64,000 nucleotides of DNA from Bog-756 sp963734435 (GTDB taxonomy: Bacteria; Actinomycetota; Acidimicrobiia; Acidimicrobiales; RAAP-2), in NCBI GenBank assembly GCA_963734435.1, contig CAVTHA010000002.1, positions 310,001 through 374,000 of the forward strand, written 5' to 3'. Both the position numbers and the translations under genes were made by a program. Positions 10,599 to 20,267 of the stretch are shown here, one piece after another (position 1 is the stretch's first letter; each line of letters starts with the position of its first letter). The notes under the pieces are model-generated. The model was not told the DNA's origin. It ran no database searches and saw nothing but the letters and a program-made list of their open reading frames with translations.

Positions 10599-11630
10599 AT
10601 GCGCGACAACCGGTTCTTGCTGCTCGGCCGCGACATGGCGGTCGACCTCGGAACGGCCAACACCCTCGTGTACGTGCGCGGTCGCGGCATCATCCTCAAC
10701 GAGCCGTCGGTGGTGGCCGTCAACGTCAAGGACGGTCGTCCGCTGGCGGTCGGGGCCGAGGCCAAGCGGATGATCGGGCGCACGCCCAGCCACATCCAGG
10801 CCATCCGTCCCCTGAAGGACGGGGTCATCGCCGACTTCGAGATCTGCGAGAAGATGCTGCGCTACTTCATCCAGCGCGTCCACCAGCGCCGCTTCGCCAA
10901 GCCGCGCATGGTCATCTGCGTCCCCTCGGGGATCACCGGAGTGGAGCAGCGGGCGGTGATGGAGGCGGCCGAGTACGCCGGCGCCCGCAAGGCCTACATC
11001 ATCGAGGAGCCGATGGCCGCGGCCATCGGTGCCGGTCTGCCGGTGCACGAGCCGACCGGCAACATGGTGGTCGACATCGGTGGCGGGACGACCGAGGTGG
11101 CGGTCATCTCGCTGGGCGGCATCGTCACGAGCCAGTCGGTGCGCATCGGCGGTGACGAGCTCGACGAGGCGATCATCTCCTACATCAAGAAGGAGTACAG
11201 CCTGGCGCTCGGGGAGCGCACGGCGGAGGAGATCAAGATCGCTCTCGGGCTCGGCCTTCGCGCTCGAAGAGGAGCTGCACGCCGAGATCCGGGGCCGCGA
11301 CCTGGTCACCGGACTGCCGAAGACGGTGGTCGTCTCGACCGAGGAGATCCGCAAGGCCATCGACGAGCCGGTGTCGGCCATCATCGACGCCGTCAAGGTG
11401 ACGCTCGACAAGACGCCGCCGGAGCTGGCCGCCGACATCATGGAGCAGGGCATCGTGCTCACCGGTGGCGGCGCCCTGCTGCACGGTCTCGACGCCCGGC
11501 TCAGGAGGAGACGGGGATGCCCATCGTGGTGGCCCGCGACCCTCTCAATTGCGTGGCCATCGGCAGCGGCCAGTGCCTCGAGGAGTTCGAGGCCCTCAAG
11601 CAGGTCCTCATCACGTCGTCGGCTCGGTGA
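10599..11630 (+). CDS. mreB: Rod shape-determining protein MreB (two compensating frameshifts)
   Basis: MreB is the actin-like filament that guides lateral wall synthesis. The frame opens with DMAVDLGTANTLVYVRG (phosphate 1 motif), followed by EEPMAAAIGAGLPV, DIGGGTTEVAVISLGG (phosphate 2) and IGGDELDEAIISYIK. After a break near 11249 the protein continues with ALEEELHAEIRGRDL and LTGGGALLHGLD (adenosine motif), then a second break near 11502 restores the first frame for the C-terminus. One extra and one missing base explain both. The ATG follows GGAGGA. Length about 344 residues is normal. Presence of mreB argues for a rod-shaped or at least elongating cell. Confidence 0.95.
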   Translation: MRDNRFLLLGRDMAVDLGTANTLVYVRGRGIILNEPSVVAVNVKDGRPLAVGAEAKRMIGRTPSHIQAIRPLKDGVIADFEICEKMLRYFIQRVHQRRFAKPRMVICVPSGITGVEQRAVMEAAEYAGARKAYIIEEPMAAAIGAGLPVHEPTGNMVVDIGGGTTEVAVISLGGIVTSQSVRIGGDELDEAIISYIKKEYSLALGERTAEEIKIALGLGLRARRGAARRDPGPRPGHRTAEDGGRLDRGDPQGHRRAGVGHHRRRQGDARQDAAGAGRRHHGAGHRAHRWRRPAARSRRPAQEETGMPIVVARDPLNCVAIGSGQCLEEFEALKQVLITSSAR

Positions 11631-11652
11631 CGACTCAGGGGTCGCACGTCCG

Positions 11653-12492
11653 GTGCCGGCGTCGCGGCGGTCCCGCCGCCCTCGCACCACCCTGCTCGTG
11701 CTGGTGCTGGCGTCGATCTCCATCATCACCCTCGACTACCGAGGTGGTTTCCACCGCATCACCTCAGGGGTGAGGTCGGTCGCCGCCGACGCCTTCTCGC
11801 CCGTCCGCTCCGCCGTCGACGGGGTCATCGAGCCGGTCGGGAACTTCCTCGCCGGCTCGGTGCACTACGGCGCGGTCAGCCAGCAGAACCAAAAGCTCCG
11901 GCGGGAGATCGACAAGCTCAAGATCCAGGAGCGCTCGCAGGCCGACACCGACGAACGGATGAAGCAGCTGAGCGCCATCCTCAACCTTCCCTTCGTCGGC
12001 AACCTGCAGACGGTGCCGGCCGAGGTCACCAACTACGGGACGAGCGACTTCGCCGCCACCGTCGACATCGGCGTCGGCCGGAACGAGGGAGTGCAGCTCA
12101 ACATGCCGGTGGTGGGAGCCGGCGGGCTGATCGGACAGGTCGTCCAGGCCAACCACGGCTCGGCCACGGTGCGCCTCATCACCGACGGCCAGTCGTCGGT
12201 GGGCGTGACCTTCAGCCCACCCCCGGGCTCCCTCGCCGTCCTCACCGGCCAGGGGTCGGGGAAGCCGCTCGCCGCCAACCTGATTCTGCCCAACACACCA
12301 CTCACGCCGGGCGAGATCTTCACCACCAGCGGGCTCCAGGGGGCCATCTACCCGGGGGGCATCCCGGTGGCCAGCGTGAAGGCCGCCCGGACCGGGACCA
12401 ACGCATCACAGGAGTCGGTGTCGCTCCAGCCGCTCGCCGACCTGGCCCATCTTCGCTACGTAGCGGTCATCTTGTGGACCCCCCCGTCGTGA
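11653..12492 (+). CDS. mreC: Rod shape-determining protein MreC
   Basis: MreC is a membrane-anchored periplasm-side scaffold linking MreB to the wall synthases. After a short basic N-terminus comes one transmembrane helix (TTLLVLVLASISIITLDY), a coiled coil around QQNQKLRREIDKLKIQ, and the beta-barrel domain (VTNYGTSDFAATVDIG, GVQLNMPVVGAGGLIGQV, LVGVTFSP-like and SGLQGAIYPGGIPV). About 279 residues, typical. The start is uncertain: GTG 11653 is the first start codon in this frame, but a GTG at 11627 overlapping the mreB end would serve if another base error is present. The stop overlaps mreD by four bases. Confidence 0.88.
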   Translation: MPASRRSRRPRTTLLVLVLASISIITLDYRGGFHRITSGVRSVAADAFSPVRSAVDGVIEPVGNFLAGSVHYGAVSQQNQKLRREIDKLKIQERSQADTDERMKQLSAILNLPFVGNLQTVPAEVTNYGTSDFAATVDIGVGRNEGVQLNMPVVGAGGLIGQVVQANHGSATVRLITDGQSSVGVTFSPPPGSLAVLTGQGSGKPLAANLILPNTPLTPGEIFTTSGLQGAIYPGGIPVASVKAARTGTNASQESVSLQPLADLAHLRYVAVILWTPPS

Positions 12493-13042
12493 GGCAGACG
12501 ACGCGGATGACGGTGCGGGCCGCGGTCCGGATGGGCTTGGTGCTCCTGCTCTTCCTCACGCGTGCAACAGACACTGATCCTCGACATCCGGGTCGGCGGG
12601 GTGCACCCGGACATCATGATCCTGCTGCCCATCGTGGCCGGCATCGTGGGCGGTCCGGGCCGGGGCGCCACGGTGGGATTCGTCTCCGGGCTGGTGTCCG
12701 ACCTGTTCCTGCCCACCCCGTTCGGATTGTCGGCCCTCGTCGGGTGCTTGCTGGGCTTCGGGGTGGGAGCAGCCACGGTGGCCCTCGACCAGACGGCGCG
12801 CTGGCTGCCCCCTTGCCGCCCTGGGCGGGAGCGCCCTCTACGAGCTGGTCTACCCGGTGCTCGGCTCGGTCCTCGGCCAATCCCAGATGCTCCATGTCGA
12901 CCTGGCCAGGATCGTGGTGCTGGTGGCGGTGACCAACGCCGTGCTGGCCCTGCCGGCCATGCGGGTGGTGGCCTGGGCGCTGCCTCAGGCGTCGACCGAG
13001 GGAGTGCCGACGTCACCGGTCTCCTCGGGGGTGCTGCGGTGA
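12489..13042 (+). CDS. mreD: Rod shape-determining protein MreD (two frameshifts)
   Basis: MreD is a small integral membrane protein of the elongasome. Starting at GTG 12489 inside the mreC stop, the first helix (MGLVLLLFL) is followed by a break near 12560, then ILDIRVGGVHPDIMILLPIV and further hydrophobic segments (GFVSGLVSDLFLPTPFG, LSALVGCLLGFGVGA), a second break near 12812 where one C is surplus, and the last helices (IVVLVAVTNAVLALPAM). Corrected length is about 184 residues with some five helices. Position between mreC and the PBP2 gene supports the call. Confidence 0.85.
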
Positions 13043-13097
13043 CCCGAAGACCCGACCGCGTACCGGTGCGCCTCGCCAGTTGGGATACTGGTCGGCC

Positions 13098-15282
13098 GTG
13101 AGCCGCTCCCTGCGCCATCCGTTCAGGGGCTCCCACCGATTCCTCCGTCCGGCGAAGCCACGCCACTCCCAGCGCAAACCGGCCCGGCAGCCCAAACTTC
13201 GCCAGAACCGGTTCTCGGTCGAATCGGTTCTGGACAGCGCCCGACACGACCGCCGCCCGGCCCGGGCTCCGCCTCCGGGTCACCGGGTTGGTGGTCGTCG
13301 TCCTCTTCGCCCTGTTGGGACTGCGGCTCTGGACCCTGCAGGTCCTCCAGGCCCCCGCTGCGGCCAAGAGCGTGTCGGCCAACCAGATCCGCGCCGTGGC
13401 CGTCGACCCGGCTCGAGGCCTCATCCTCGACCGCTACGGGAACCCACTCGTCAACAACGTGGTGGTGGAGCAGATCACGCTGTCGCGGGTGACCGCGCAG
13501 CAGCACCCCGAGGTGGTGGGCCGGTTGGCCGCGCTCATCGGCCAGACCACCGCCCAGATCGACGCCACCATCGCCGACCCGCGCTTCAGCCCGTATAAGC
13601 CGGTGCCGGTGCTGGACGACGCCCCGTTGTCGGACATCCTCTACATCAAGGAGCACCAAGACGACTTCCCGGGAGTGTCCTCGGTGCAGACCACCGAGCG
13701 CAACTATCCGCAGCAGGAGCTGCCCGGTCCGGCCCAGTCGGGCTACCCCGCCGCCCAGGCCCTCGGGTACGTCTCGACCATCAATGCGGACGAGCTCAAG
13801 TCCCGGCAGTCGCAGGGCTACCAGGCCGGGGACCCGTTCGGTCAGTCAGGGCTCGAGTACCAGTACGAGACCGAGCTGCGCGGTTCCCCCGGGCGTCAGG
13901 AGCTCGAGGTCGACCCGACCGGCCGGGTGGTCGGCACCCTGAAGACCACGCCGGCCACCCCCGGGGACAACCTGGTCACCAACCTCGACACCAACCTCCA
14001 GCAGGTGGCCGACAACGCGCTGGCCACCCAGATCGGCACCCTGCGGAACACCTACGACAAACAGTGCAACAACGGCGGCGGCTGCTATCCCGCCGCCACC
14101 GAGGGAGCGGTGGTGGTCATGAGCCCCCAGACCGGGGCGGTCTATGCCATGTCCTCCTCTCCGAGCTACAACCTGTCCGAATGGGTGGGTGGGCTCAGCG
14201 CGGCCCAGAATGCGCAGCTGTTCGGCCCGGCCAGCCTGGAGCCCACCCTCAACCGGGCCATCCAGGGGAGGTACACCCCGGGCTCCACGTTCAAACTCAA
14301 CACCGCCAGCGCCGCCCTCAACACCGGGCTGATCACCCCGAGCTTCTCTTACTACGACACCGGGACGTTCAAGACGCCGGACTGTCAGTACAACAGCACC
14401 ACCTGCGTGTTCCACGACGCCCCGGGAGATCCCGGTGGCGAGTTCAACGTGTCGTCCGCCCTCAGCGTGTCGAGCGACGACTTCTTCTACAACTTGGGCT
14501 ATCTGTTCTACGCCAAGGCGGGCCAGTTCGGACAGACCCCCATCCAGGACCAGGCCGCCCAGTACAGCCTGGGCCAACTGACCGGCATCGACCTCCCCGG
14601 TGAGGTCGAGGGCCGGGTGGACAGCCAACCCGAGCGGGTCAAGCTCCATGCCGAGGACCCGAAGGCCTTCCCCAACACCACCTGGTACACCGGCGAGAAC
14701 ATCGAGATGGCCTTCGGCCAGGGCGGGACCTACATCACCCCGATCGAACAGGCCGTGGCCTACTCGACCTTCGCCAACGGGGGCACCCGGTACGCGCCGC
14801 AGGTGGCGGCGGCGGTGGTGTCCCCGACGGGCAAGGTGGTCAAGCGGTTCGCTCCTCAGGTCGTCGGGCACGCACCCATGTCACCGGCCAACCACCAGGC
14901 CATGCTCACCGGCTTCGAAGGCGTGGTCAACAGCTCCGACGGGACTGCCTACGGAGTACCCGGTCTCGCCTCTTTCCCGGGTGGTGTGGCCGGCAAGACC
15001 GGCACGGCCGACACGGTGATGGGGAAGGAACCCACCGGGTGGTTCGTCGGGTTCGGGCCGACGGCGGACCCCCAGTACGTGGTGGTGTGCGTGATCGACC
15101 AGGCAGGTTATGGCGCCACCGCCGCCGCTCCGGTGGTCGGGCAGATCTTCACCTACCTGGCCTCCCACCCGGTCACCGCCCCCGGCATCCCCCCGGCCCA
15201 GCAGGTGGTGCAGTCGACCAAGCCGGTCCCGCCGCCGAGCTCCTCCACCCCGACCACCACGGTGCCGGGCAGCTCCGGGTAG
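13098..15282 (+). CDS. mrdA: Penicillin-binding protein 2 (one frameshift)
   Basis: PBP2 is the class B transpeptidase that cross-links lateral-wall peptidoglycan. GTG 13098 opens a basic cytoplasmic stretch; a break near 13266 (one surplus C) leads into the membrane anchor LVVVVLFALLGLRLWTL. The dimerisation domain contains RGLILDRYGNPLVNN. Transpeptidase motifs are STFK (serine codon at 14284), SSDDFF in place of SxN as usual for PBP2, and KTG (14994-15002). The C-terminal tail is Pro/Ser/Thr-rich. About 727 residues. It lies after mreD; rodA, the polymerase partner usually next, is not here, since a radical SAM gene follows. Confidence 0.92.
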
Positions 15283-15377
15283 TCGGCCAACCCGATGACC
15301 ACCCCGCGCCGACCACGCTCAACGGGTGCGGGGCGGCCGGTTCTGGCGGGTCGCTCCTTCCCCGGCGTCCGGCCCCC

Positions 15378-15383
15378 TAGGAT
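15378..15383 (+). promoter_or_regulatory. -10 TAGGAT upstream of the radical SAM gene
   Basis: TAGGAT ends ten bases before ATG 15394. It overlaps the alternative ATG at 15382, which argues against that upstream start. Confidence 0.4.
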
Positions 15384-15393
15384 GTCGGGGGAG

Positions 15394-17451
15394 ATGCAGT
15401 CACTCTGGCCGCGGATAGAACCGCTGTTGTCCCAGGTCACCAAGCCCGCCCGCTACATCGGGGGCGAGCTCGGGGCGCAGGCCCCCGAACACCGGGCCGG
15501 TTCGGTGGCCTGGCTCCTCGTCTACCCGGACACCTATGAGATCGGCCTGCCCAACCAGGGGCTGCAGATCCTCTACGAGATCCTCAACGAGCGGGACGAC
15601 GCCCTGGCCGAGCGGGCCTACGCCCCGTGGGTGGACATGGAGGCGGCCATGCGCTCGGCCGACGTGCCGCTCTTCTCCCTCGAGAACCACCTGCCGGCCC
15701 GGGCCTTCGACGTGCTCGCCTTCAACCTGTCGGCCGAGCTCGTCTACACCAACGTCCTCAACCTCATCGATCTGGCCGGGGTGCCGGTCAGGGGCGCGGC
15801 ACGCAAAGAGGAGGACCCCATCGTGGTCGCCGGGGGCCATTGCGCCTTCAACCCCGAGCCCCTGGCCGACTTCGTGGACTGCTTCGTCCTCGGCGACGGG
15901 GAGGAGGTCGTCGGCGAGATCAACGAGGTGGTGGCCGGACACCTCGACCGGCGCCCGGCCGGCCGGCCGGGGGGCGGCCCGTCCCGACCGGCGCTGCTCG
16001 AGGCCCTGGCCGGCGTGCCGGGCGTGTATGTGCCCTCGGGCTACGAGGCCTGCTACGAACCGGGGCCCGGTTCCGGGCGCGCCACCCCGGGCCCGACCCG
16101 ACTGGCCGGCATCGTGCCGCGGACTGCCACCATCCCCGACCGGGTGGAGAAGCGGACCATCGCCGACCTGGCCCAGTGGCCCTACCCCCGGCGGCAGCTG
16201 GTCCCACTCATCGAGGTGGTCCACGACCGGCTCAACGTGGAGTTGTTCCGTGGCTGCACCCGGGGCTGCCGGTTCTGCCAGGCGGGCATGATCACCCGCC
16301 CGGTGCGGGAGCGCCCGGCCGAGCAGGTTCGCACCATGGTGGCGGACGGTCTGGCCCGCACGGGGTACGACGAGGTGGCACTCACCTCCCTGTCCAGCGC
16401 CGACTACTCGGGGATCGAGGACACCGTCACCTCGATCATCGACGATCCGTCCTGTTCCGGCCAGGTGTCGGTGAGCCTGCCCAGCCTTCGGGTGGATGCC
16501 TTCACCGTCGGCACCGCCGCCCAGATCCAGCGGGTACGTCGCACCGGTCTCACCTTCGCCCCCGAAGGGGGGACGTGGCGGATGCGCCAGGTGATCAACA
16601 AGTTGATCCGCGAGGAGGACCTCTACGCCGCGGTCGACGCCGCCTTCAGCCAAGGGTGGCGGCGGGTCAAGCTCTACTTCCTCATCGGCCTTCCCACCGA
16701 GACCGACGAGGACACCCTCGGCATCGTGGAGCTCGGCAAGCAGTGCGTCGCCATCGGCCGCCGGTACCACAAGGGGGTGACCGTCACCGCCTCCGTCGGA
16801 GGGTTCGTCCCGAAGCCGCAGACCCCGTTCCAGTGGTTCGGCCAGAACACCATCGAGGAGCTCACCCGCAAGGTCCACCTCATCCGGGACGCCGCCCGCC
16901 CGGTGCGAGGACTGACCGTTCGCTGGCATGACCCGAAGGCCACCGCCGTCGAGGGGCTGGTCAGCCGCGGCGACCGCCGTGTGGGGGCGGTCATCGAACA
17001 GGTCTGGCGGCGGGGTGGGACCTTCCAGGAATGGTCCGAGCACTTCGAGCTGGGGCGGTGGACCGATGCGCTCGCCGACCGCGGGATGTCCCTCGAGGAC
17101 GCCGTCTACCGCCATCGACAGGAGGACGAGGCCCTGCCGTGGGACCACCTCTCGGCCGGGCTGCACCGGGACTTTCTCTGGCAGGACTGGCTCGACGCCC
17201 TGGCCGCCCACGGCCTCCCGGACTGCCGGTGGACCCCCTGCTACGACTGCGGGGCCTGCACCGGTTTCGGCGTCGAGCACGTGGTGGCCTCTGCCGTCCC
17301 GCCGGCCGGGGGGAGCCAGGGCACCGGCCAGGATCTCTCGGCCGGGGGCCGGGTGCCGGTACGATTTCTCGGGACGGTGCCGTCCGGCGCCGTCCCGGCC
17401 GCTGGGCCGGACCGGAGGGCCGTCGTCGGGGCCGGGGAGGGGAGAGGCTGA
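15394..17451 (+). CDS. B12-binding-type radical SAM protein, TIGR03960 family
   Basis: The protein belongs to the YgiQ-like/TIGR03960 radical SAM family, which in actinobacteria sits beside a DUF2344 gene and rne. Residues 1-200 form a cobalamin-binding-like fold (VYPDTYEIGLPNQGLQIL; GGHCAFNPEP). The radical SAM cluster ligands are in the C-x3-C-x2-C motif GCTRGCRFCQAGMITRP, followed by LTSLSSADY and FAPEGGTWRMRQVINK. A Cys-rich tail (CYDCGACTGFG) could hold another cluster. The start MQSLWPRIEPLL matches the family; upstream in-frame ATGs at 15295 and 15382 add unconserved sequence. The substrate is unknown; neighbour genes suggest RNA or ribosome-related modification, which is inference. 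Confidence 0.88.
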   Translation: MQSLWPRIEPLLSQVTKPARYIGGELGAQAPEHRAGSVAWLLVYPDTYEIGLPNQGLQILYEILNERDDALAERAYAPWVDMEAAMRSADVPLFSLENHLPARAFDVLAFNLSAELVYTNVLNLIDLAGVPVRGAARKEEDPIVVAGGHCAFNPEPLADFVDCFVLGDGEEVVGEINEVVAGHLDRRPAGRPGGGPSRPALLEALAGVPGVYVPSGYEACYEPGPGSGRATPGPTRLAGIVPRTATIPDRVEKRTIADLAQWPYPRRQLVPLIEVVHDRLNVELFRGCTRGCRFCQAGMITRPVRERPAEQVRTMVADGLARTGYDEVALTSLSSADYSGIEDTVTSIIDDPSCSGQVSVSLPSLRVDAFTVGTAAQIQRVRRTGLTFAPEGGTWRMRQVINKLIREEDLYAAVDAAFSQGWRRVKLYFLIGLPTETDEDTLGIVELGKQCVAIGRRYHKGVTVTASVGGFVPKPQTPFQWFGQNTIEELTRKVHLIRDAARPVRGLTVRWHDPKATAVEGLVSRGDRRVGAVIEQVWRRGGTFQEWSEHFELGRWTDALADRGMSLEDAVYRHRQEDEALPWDHLSAGLHRDFLWQDWLDALAAHGLPDCRWTPCYDCGACTGFGVEHVVASAVPPAGGSQGTGQDLSAGGRVPVRFLGTVPSGAVPAAGPDRRAVVGAGEGRG

Positions 17452-17452
17452 G

Positions 17453-18298
17453 GTGCACATCCGCTTTCGCTTCGCCAAGCTCGGCAAGATCCGTTTCACC
17501 AGCCAGCGGGACGTGGCCCGGATGTGGGAGCGGGCCCTTCGCCGGGCCGGGCTGCCGGTGGCCTACACCGAGGGGTTCTCGCCCCGCCCGCGGCTGAGCT
17601 TCGGCCTGGCCCTGCCCACCGGCTGCGAGTCAGAGGCCGAGTACCTCGACGTGGCCCTCGACCCCCGGCGGCCCGAGACGGCCGGCGTCGAGGTGACCGC
17701 CCTGCCCCCACTGCTCTCCCCCCTCCTTCCCGACGGGATGGTGGTGGGCGAGGCCGCCCTCCTGGCGCCCGGACGGGGCTCTCTCCAGCAGGAGGTCACG
17801 TCCTGTTCGTGGAGGGTGGACGTGGCCGAGGTGGCGCCGGCCGAGCTGATGGCGCAGGTGGCGACGTTCCTCGAGACACCCTCGGTTCCACTCACCCGGG
17901 AGCGGAAGGGTCGCCTCGTCGAAGACGACGTGCGTCCCTCGGTGTTGTCCCTGGTCGTGACCGAGCCACCGGCATCCGGCGGGCTGACCGCCACCGGCCC
18001 GGCCACGGCGCGCCTGGAGACCGAGCTGGCCACCCAGCCCCGAGGCCTCCGGCCGGTGGAGCTGGTCGCGGGGATCGCCGCCGCCAACCGGTCGGCCCCC
18101 GACGCCGGCCCGATCGCGGACCAAGGCGCGGTCGACGACGCAGCCGGCAGCAGAAGTAGCACAGGGACCCCGGTCCTCGACCGGGCATGCAGGACACAAC
18201 AATGGATCGAGCGCGACGGCATCCGCGCCGAGCCCCTCCAATGGGGCCGGCCGGCGGACGCGGACCGCGCCGGGCACGCCTTGGAGCGGGCCTCATGA
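17453..18298 (+). CDS. DUF2344 / TIGR03936 radical SAM-linked protein
   Basis: A 281-residue protein starting at GTG 17453, one base after the radical SAM stop, so almost certainly cotranscribed. The N-terminus (VHIRFRFAKLGKIRFTSQRD) and the YTEGFSPRPRLSFGLALPTGCES stretch, of which the central part is the family hallmark, identify TIGR03936. In other lineages this domain is fused to the radical SAM protein, so it is taken as a partner subunit in the same reaction. Its exact role is unknown. The last 70 residues look poorly conserved and Ala/Gly-rich. Confidence 0.88.
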   Translation: MHIRFRFAKLGKIRFTSQRDVARMWERALRRAGLPVAYTEGFSPRPRLSFGLALPTGCESEAEYLDVALDPRRPETAGVEVTALPPLLSPLLPDGMVVGEAALLAPGRGSLQQEVTSCSWRVDVAEVAPAELMAQVATFLETPSVPLTRERKGRLVEDDVRPSVLSLVVTEPPASGGLTATGPATARLETELATQPRGLRPVELVAGIAAANRSAPDAGPIADQGAVDDAAGSRSSTGTPVLDRACRTQQWIERDGIRAEPLQWGRPADADRAGHALERAS

Positions 18299-18319
18299 GC
18301 AGTATCGGAAGGGAATTCG

Positions 18320-20236
18320 ATGTCAGACGCAACAACTGGGCAGCCGGTCGGCGCGGCGGCGGATCAGCCGCCCCCGCCGACCGGGGCCCCGGAGGATCTC
18401 ACTGCCGGCAGGCCGGCCCGAGGGGCCGAGCCTTCGGCACCGGGAGGTCCAGGACCTGGACCTGAGGGGCTGACCGTCCCGGCCGGGGGCTCGACCCCCG
18501 AGGGGCAGGGCGGCGGCAATCAGGGCCGACGGCGCCGCGGTTCGCGGGGCGGTCGGGGACGGAGCAGAACGGCCGGGGGGCGCGGCCCCACCGAGATGAC
18601 GCCGGGCGGGGAGGAGCCGGCGGTAGCGGTGACTCCCGGAGCCGTCCCGACGGTGGCGGGCGCGCCCGGACCCGCCGGCCCGGCCGAGGCGAGGCGCCCG
18701 AAGATCGGCGACACCCGGCCGGCCCGGCCCGTCCCCACTGCGGGCCCGGCGGTGGTCGCTCCGGGTGGCACCAACGGGGGCCGCTCCGGTGGAGGGGCCA
18801 AACCGGGGGCACCGGGGCGGTCGGGAGGGCGGTCGCGGCCGCGTTCGGGCGGCGGGGACGGCGCCAATCGCTCCAGGAACGGCGCGGGCCGGGACCGGTC
18901 CGCCAGCCGTGGCCCCGACCCGGTGCCGGCCAGCGGGCGCCGAGGCGGGCGCGAGCGGCGCGGCAAGGCGGTGGGGCGCTACATGATCTGCGTCCACGTG
19001 CGCCCCGAGATGACCCAGATCGCGTTGCTCGAAGGACGCACCCTCGTCGAGCACTACATCTCCCGGGCCTCCGACGACGCCACCCAGATCGACGGGAACA
19101 TCTACCGGGGTCGTGTGCAGAACGTGCTACCCGGCATGGAGGCGGCGTTCGTCGACATCGGCACGCCGAAGAACGCCGTCCTCTACCACGGCGACGTCCG
19201 CTACGACACCGAGGACGTCGAGACCTCGTCGGCCCAGCCGAGGATCGAGCAGCTGCTCCGGCCGGGGCAGACCATCCTGTGCCAGGTGACCAAGAACCCC
19301 ATCGGAGCCAAGGGCGCCCGCCTGACCCAGGAGGTCTCGCTCCCTGGCCGGTTCGTGGTGCTGGTCCCGAACAGCACGGCCTATGGCATCTCCAAGCGCC
19401 TCGACGACGGCGAGCGCAAGCGGTTGCGGCGCATCGTCGACGCCGTCCGCCCCGAAGGGCACGGCCTCATCGTCCGCACCGCCGCCGCCGGGGCCAGCGC
19501 CGAGGAGCTGGGCAACGACGTCGAGCGGCTGGTGGAGCAGTGGGGGACCATCGAAGCCGAATCGGTCAAGGGGCAGGGACCGGCCCTCCTCTACCGTGAG
19601 CCGGCCATCGCCGTGCGGGTCATCCGCGAAGAGCTCAACCGCGAGTACCGGGCGGTGGTCATCGACGACCTGGCCCTCTACGACCAGGTGCGGGAGTACG
19701 TGGGGGCGGTCAACCCGGAGCTGGCCGACCGGGTCGAGTACTTCGACCCCGAGGTCGAGGCACTGCCGGTGTTCGAGCGGTACCACGTCCACGAGCAACT
19801 CCACCGGGCCCTGGACCGCAAGGTGTACCTGCCCTCGGGTGGGTCACTGGTCATCGACCGGACCGAGGCGCTCACCGTCATCGACGTCAACACAGGCAAG
19901 AACGTCGGCACCACCAATCTCGAGGAGACCGTCTTCCGCAACAACCTGGAGGCGGCCGAGGAGGTGGCCCGCCAGCTCCGGTTACGGGACATCGGCGGCA
20001 TCATCGTGATCGATTTCATCGACATGGAGGTCCGGGAGAACCGCGACAAGGTGGGCAGCGCCCTGCGCTCCGCCCTGGCCCGGGACAAGACCCGCACCCA
20101 GGTGTTCGACATCTCCGAGCTCGGTCTGGTCGAGATGACCCGGAAGCGGGTCTCCGAGGGTCTCATCGAGTCGATGTCGACCACCTGCGAGGTCTGCGGC
20201 GGGCGGGGGATCATCTTCGAGGACCCGGAGCAGTAG
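18320..20236 (+). CDS. rne: Ribonuclease E/G family endoribonuclease with long disordered N-terminus
   Basis: This 638-residue enzyme cleaves single-stranded AU-rich RNA and matures rRNA and mRNA. Residues 1-220 are Gly/Pro/Arg-rich and disordered. The catalytic part begins at MICVHVRPEMTQIALLEG, with an S1 domain (GNIYRGRVQNVLPGMEAAFVD), the DNase-I-like active site aspartates in VIDVNTGKN and VIDFIDME, and the C-terminal zinc-link CEVCGGRG. The protein ends right after it, so the disordered scaffold-like arm is N-terminal rather than C-terminal as in E. coli RNase E. ATG 18320 follows GGAAGGGA at a suitable distance. It leads the rne-rplU-rpmA-obgE order common in actinobacteria. Confidence 0.93.
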   Translation: MSDATTGQPVGAAADQPPPPTGAPEDLTAGRPARGAEPSAPGGPGPGPEGLTVPAGGSTPEGQGGGNQGRRRRGSRGGRGRSRTAGGRGPTEMTPGGEEPAVAVTPGAVPTVAGAPGPAGPAEARRPKIGDTRPARPVPTAGPAVVAPGGTNGGRSGGGAKPGAPGRSGGRSRPRSGGGDGANRSRNGAGRDRSASRGPDPVPASGRRGGRERRGKAVGRYMICVHVRPEMTQIALLEGRTLVEHYISRASDDATQIDGNIYRGRVQNVLPGMEAAFVDIGTPKNAVLYHGDVRYDTEDVETSSAQPRIEQLLRPGQTILCQVTKNPIGAKGARLTQEVSLPGRFVVLVPNSTAYGISKRLDDGERKRLRRIVDAVRPEGHGLIVRTAAAGASAEELGNDVERLVEQWGTIEAESVKGQGPALLYREPAIAVRVIREELNREYRAVVIDDLALYDQVREYVGAVNPELADRVEYFDPEVEALPVFERYHVHEQLHRALDRKVYLPSGGSLVIDRTEALTVIDVNTGKNVGTTNLEETVFRNNLEAAEEVARQLRLRDIGGIIVIDFIDMEVRENRDKVGSALRSALARDKTRTQVFDISELGLVEMTRKRVSEGLIESMSTTCEVCGGRGIIFEDPEQ

Positions 20237-20252
20237 GGGCGCTCGCCCGCGG

Positions 20253-20258
20253 TAAGCT
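20253..20258 (+). promoter_or_regulatory. -10 TAAGCT upstream of rplU
   Basis: TAAGCT ends nine bases before the rplU ATG in the 31-base gap after rne; no Shine-Dalgarno sequence accompanies it. Confidence 0.5.
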
Positions 20259-20267
20259 CCTCCGCCT

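Noticed and set aside
15400..17499. A 699-codon open frame on the minus strand
   Set aside because: It mirrors the radical SAM gene, whose product has clear motifs; long antisense frames are expected in such GC-rich DNA.
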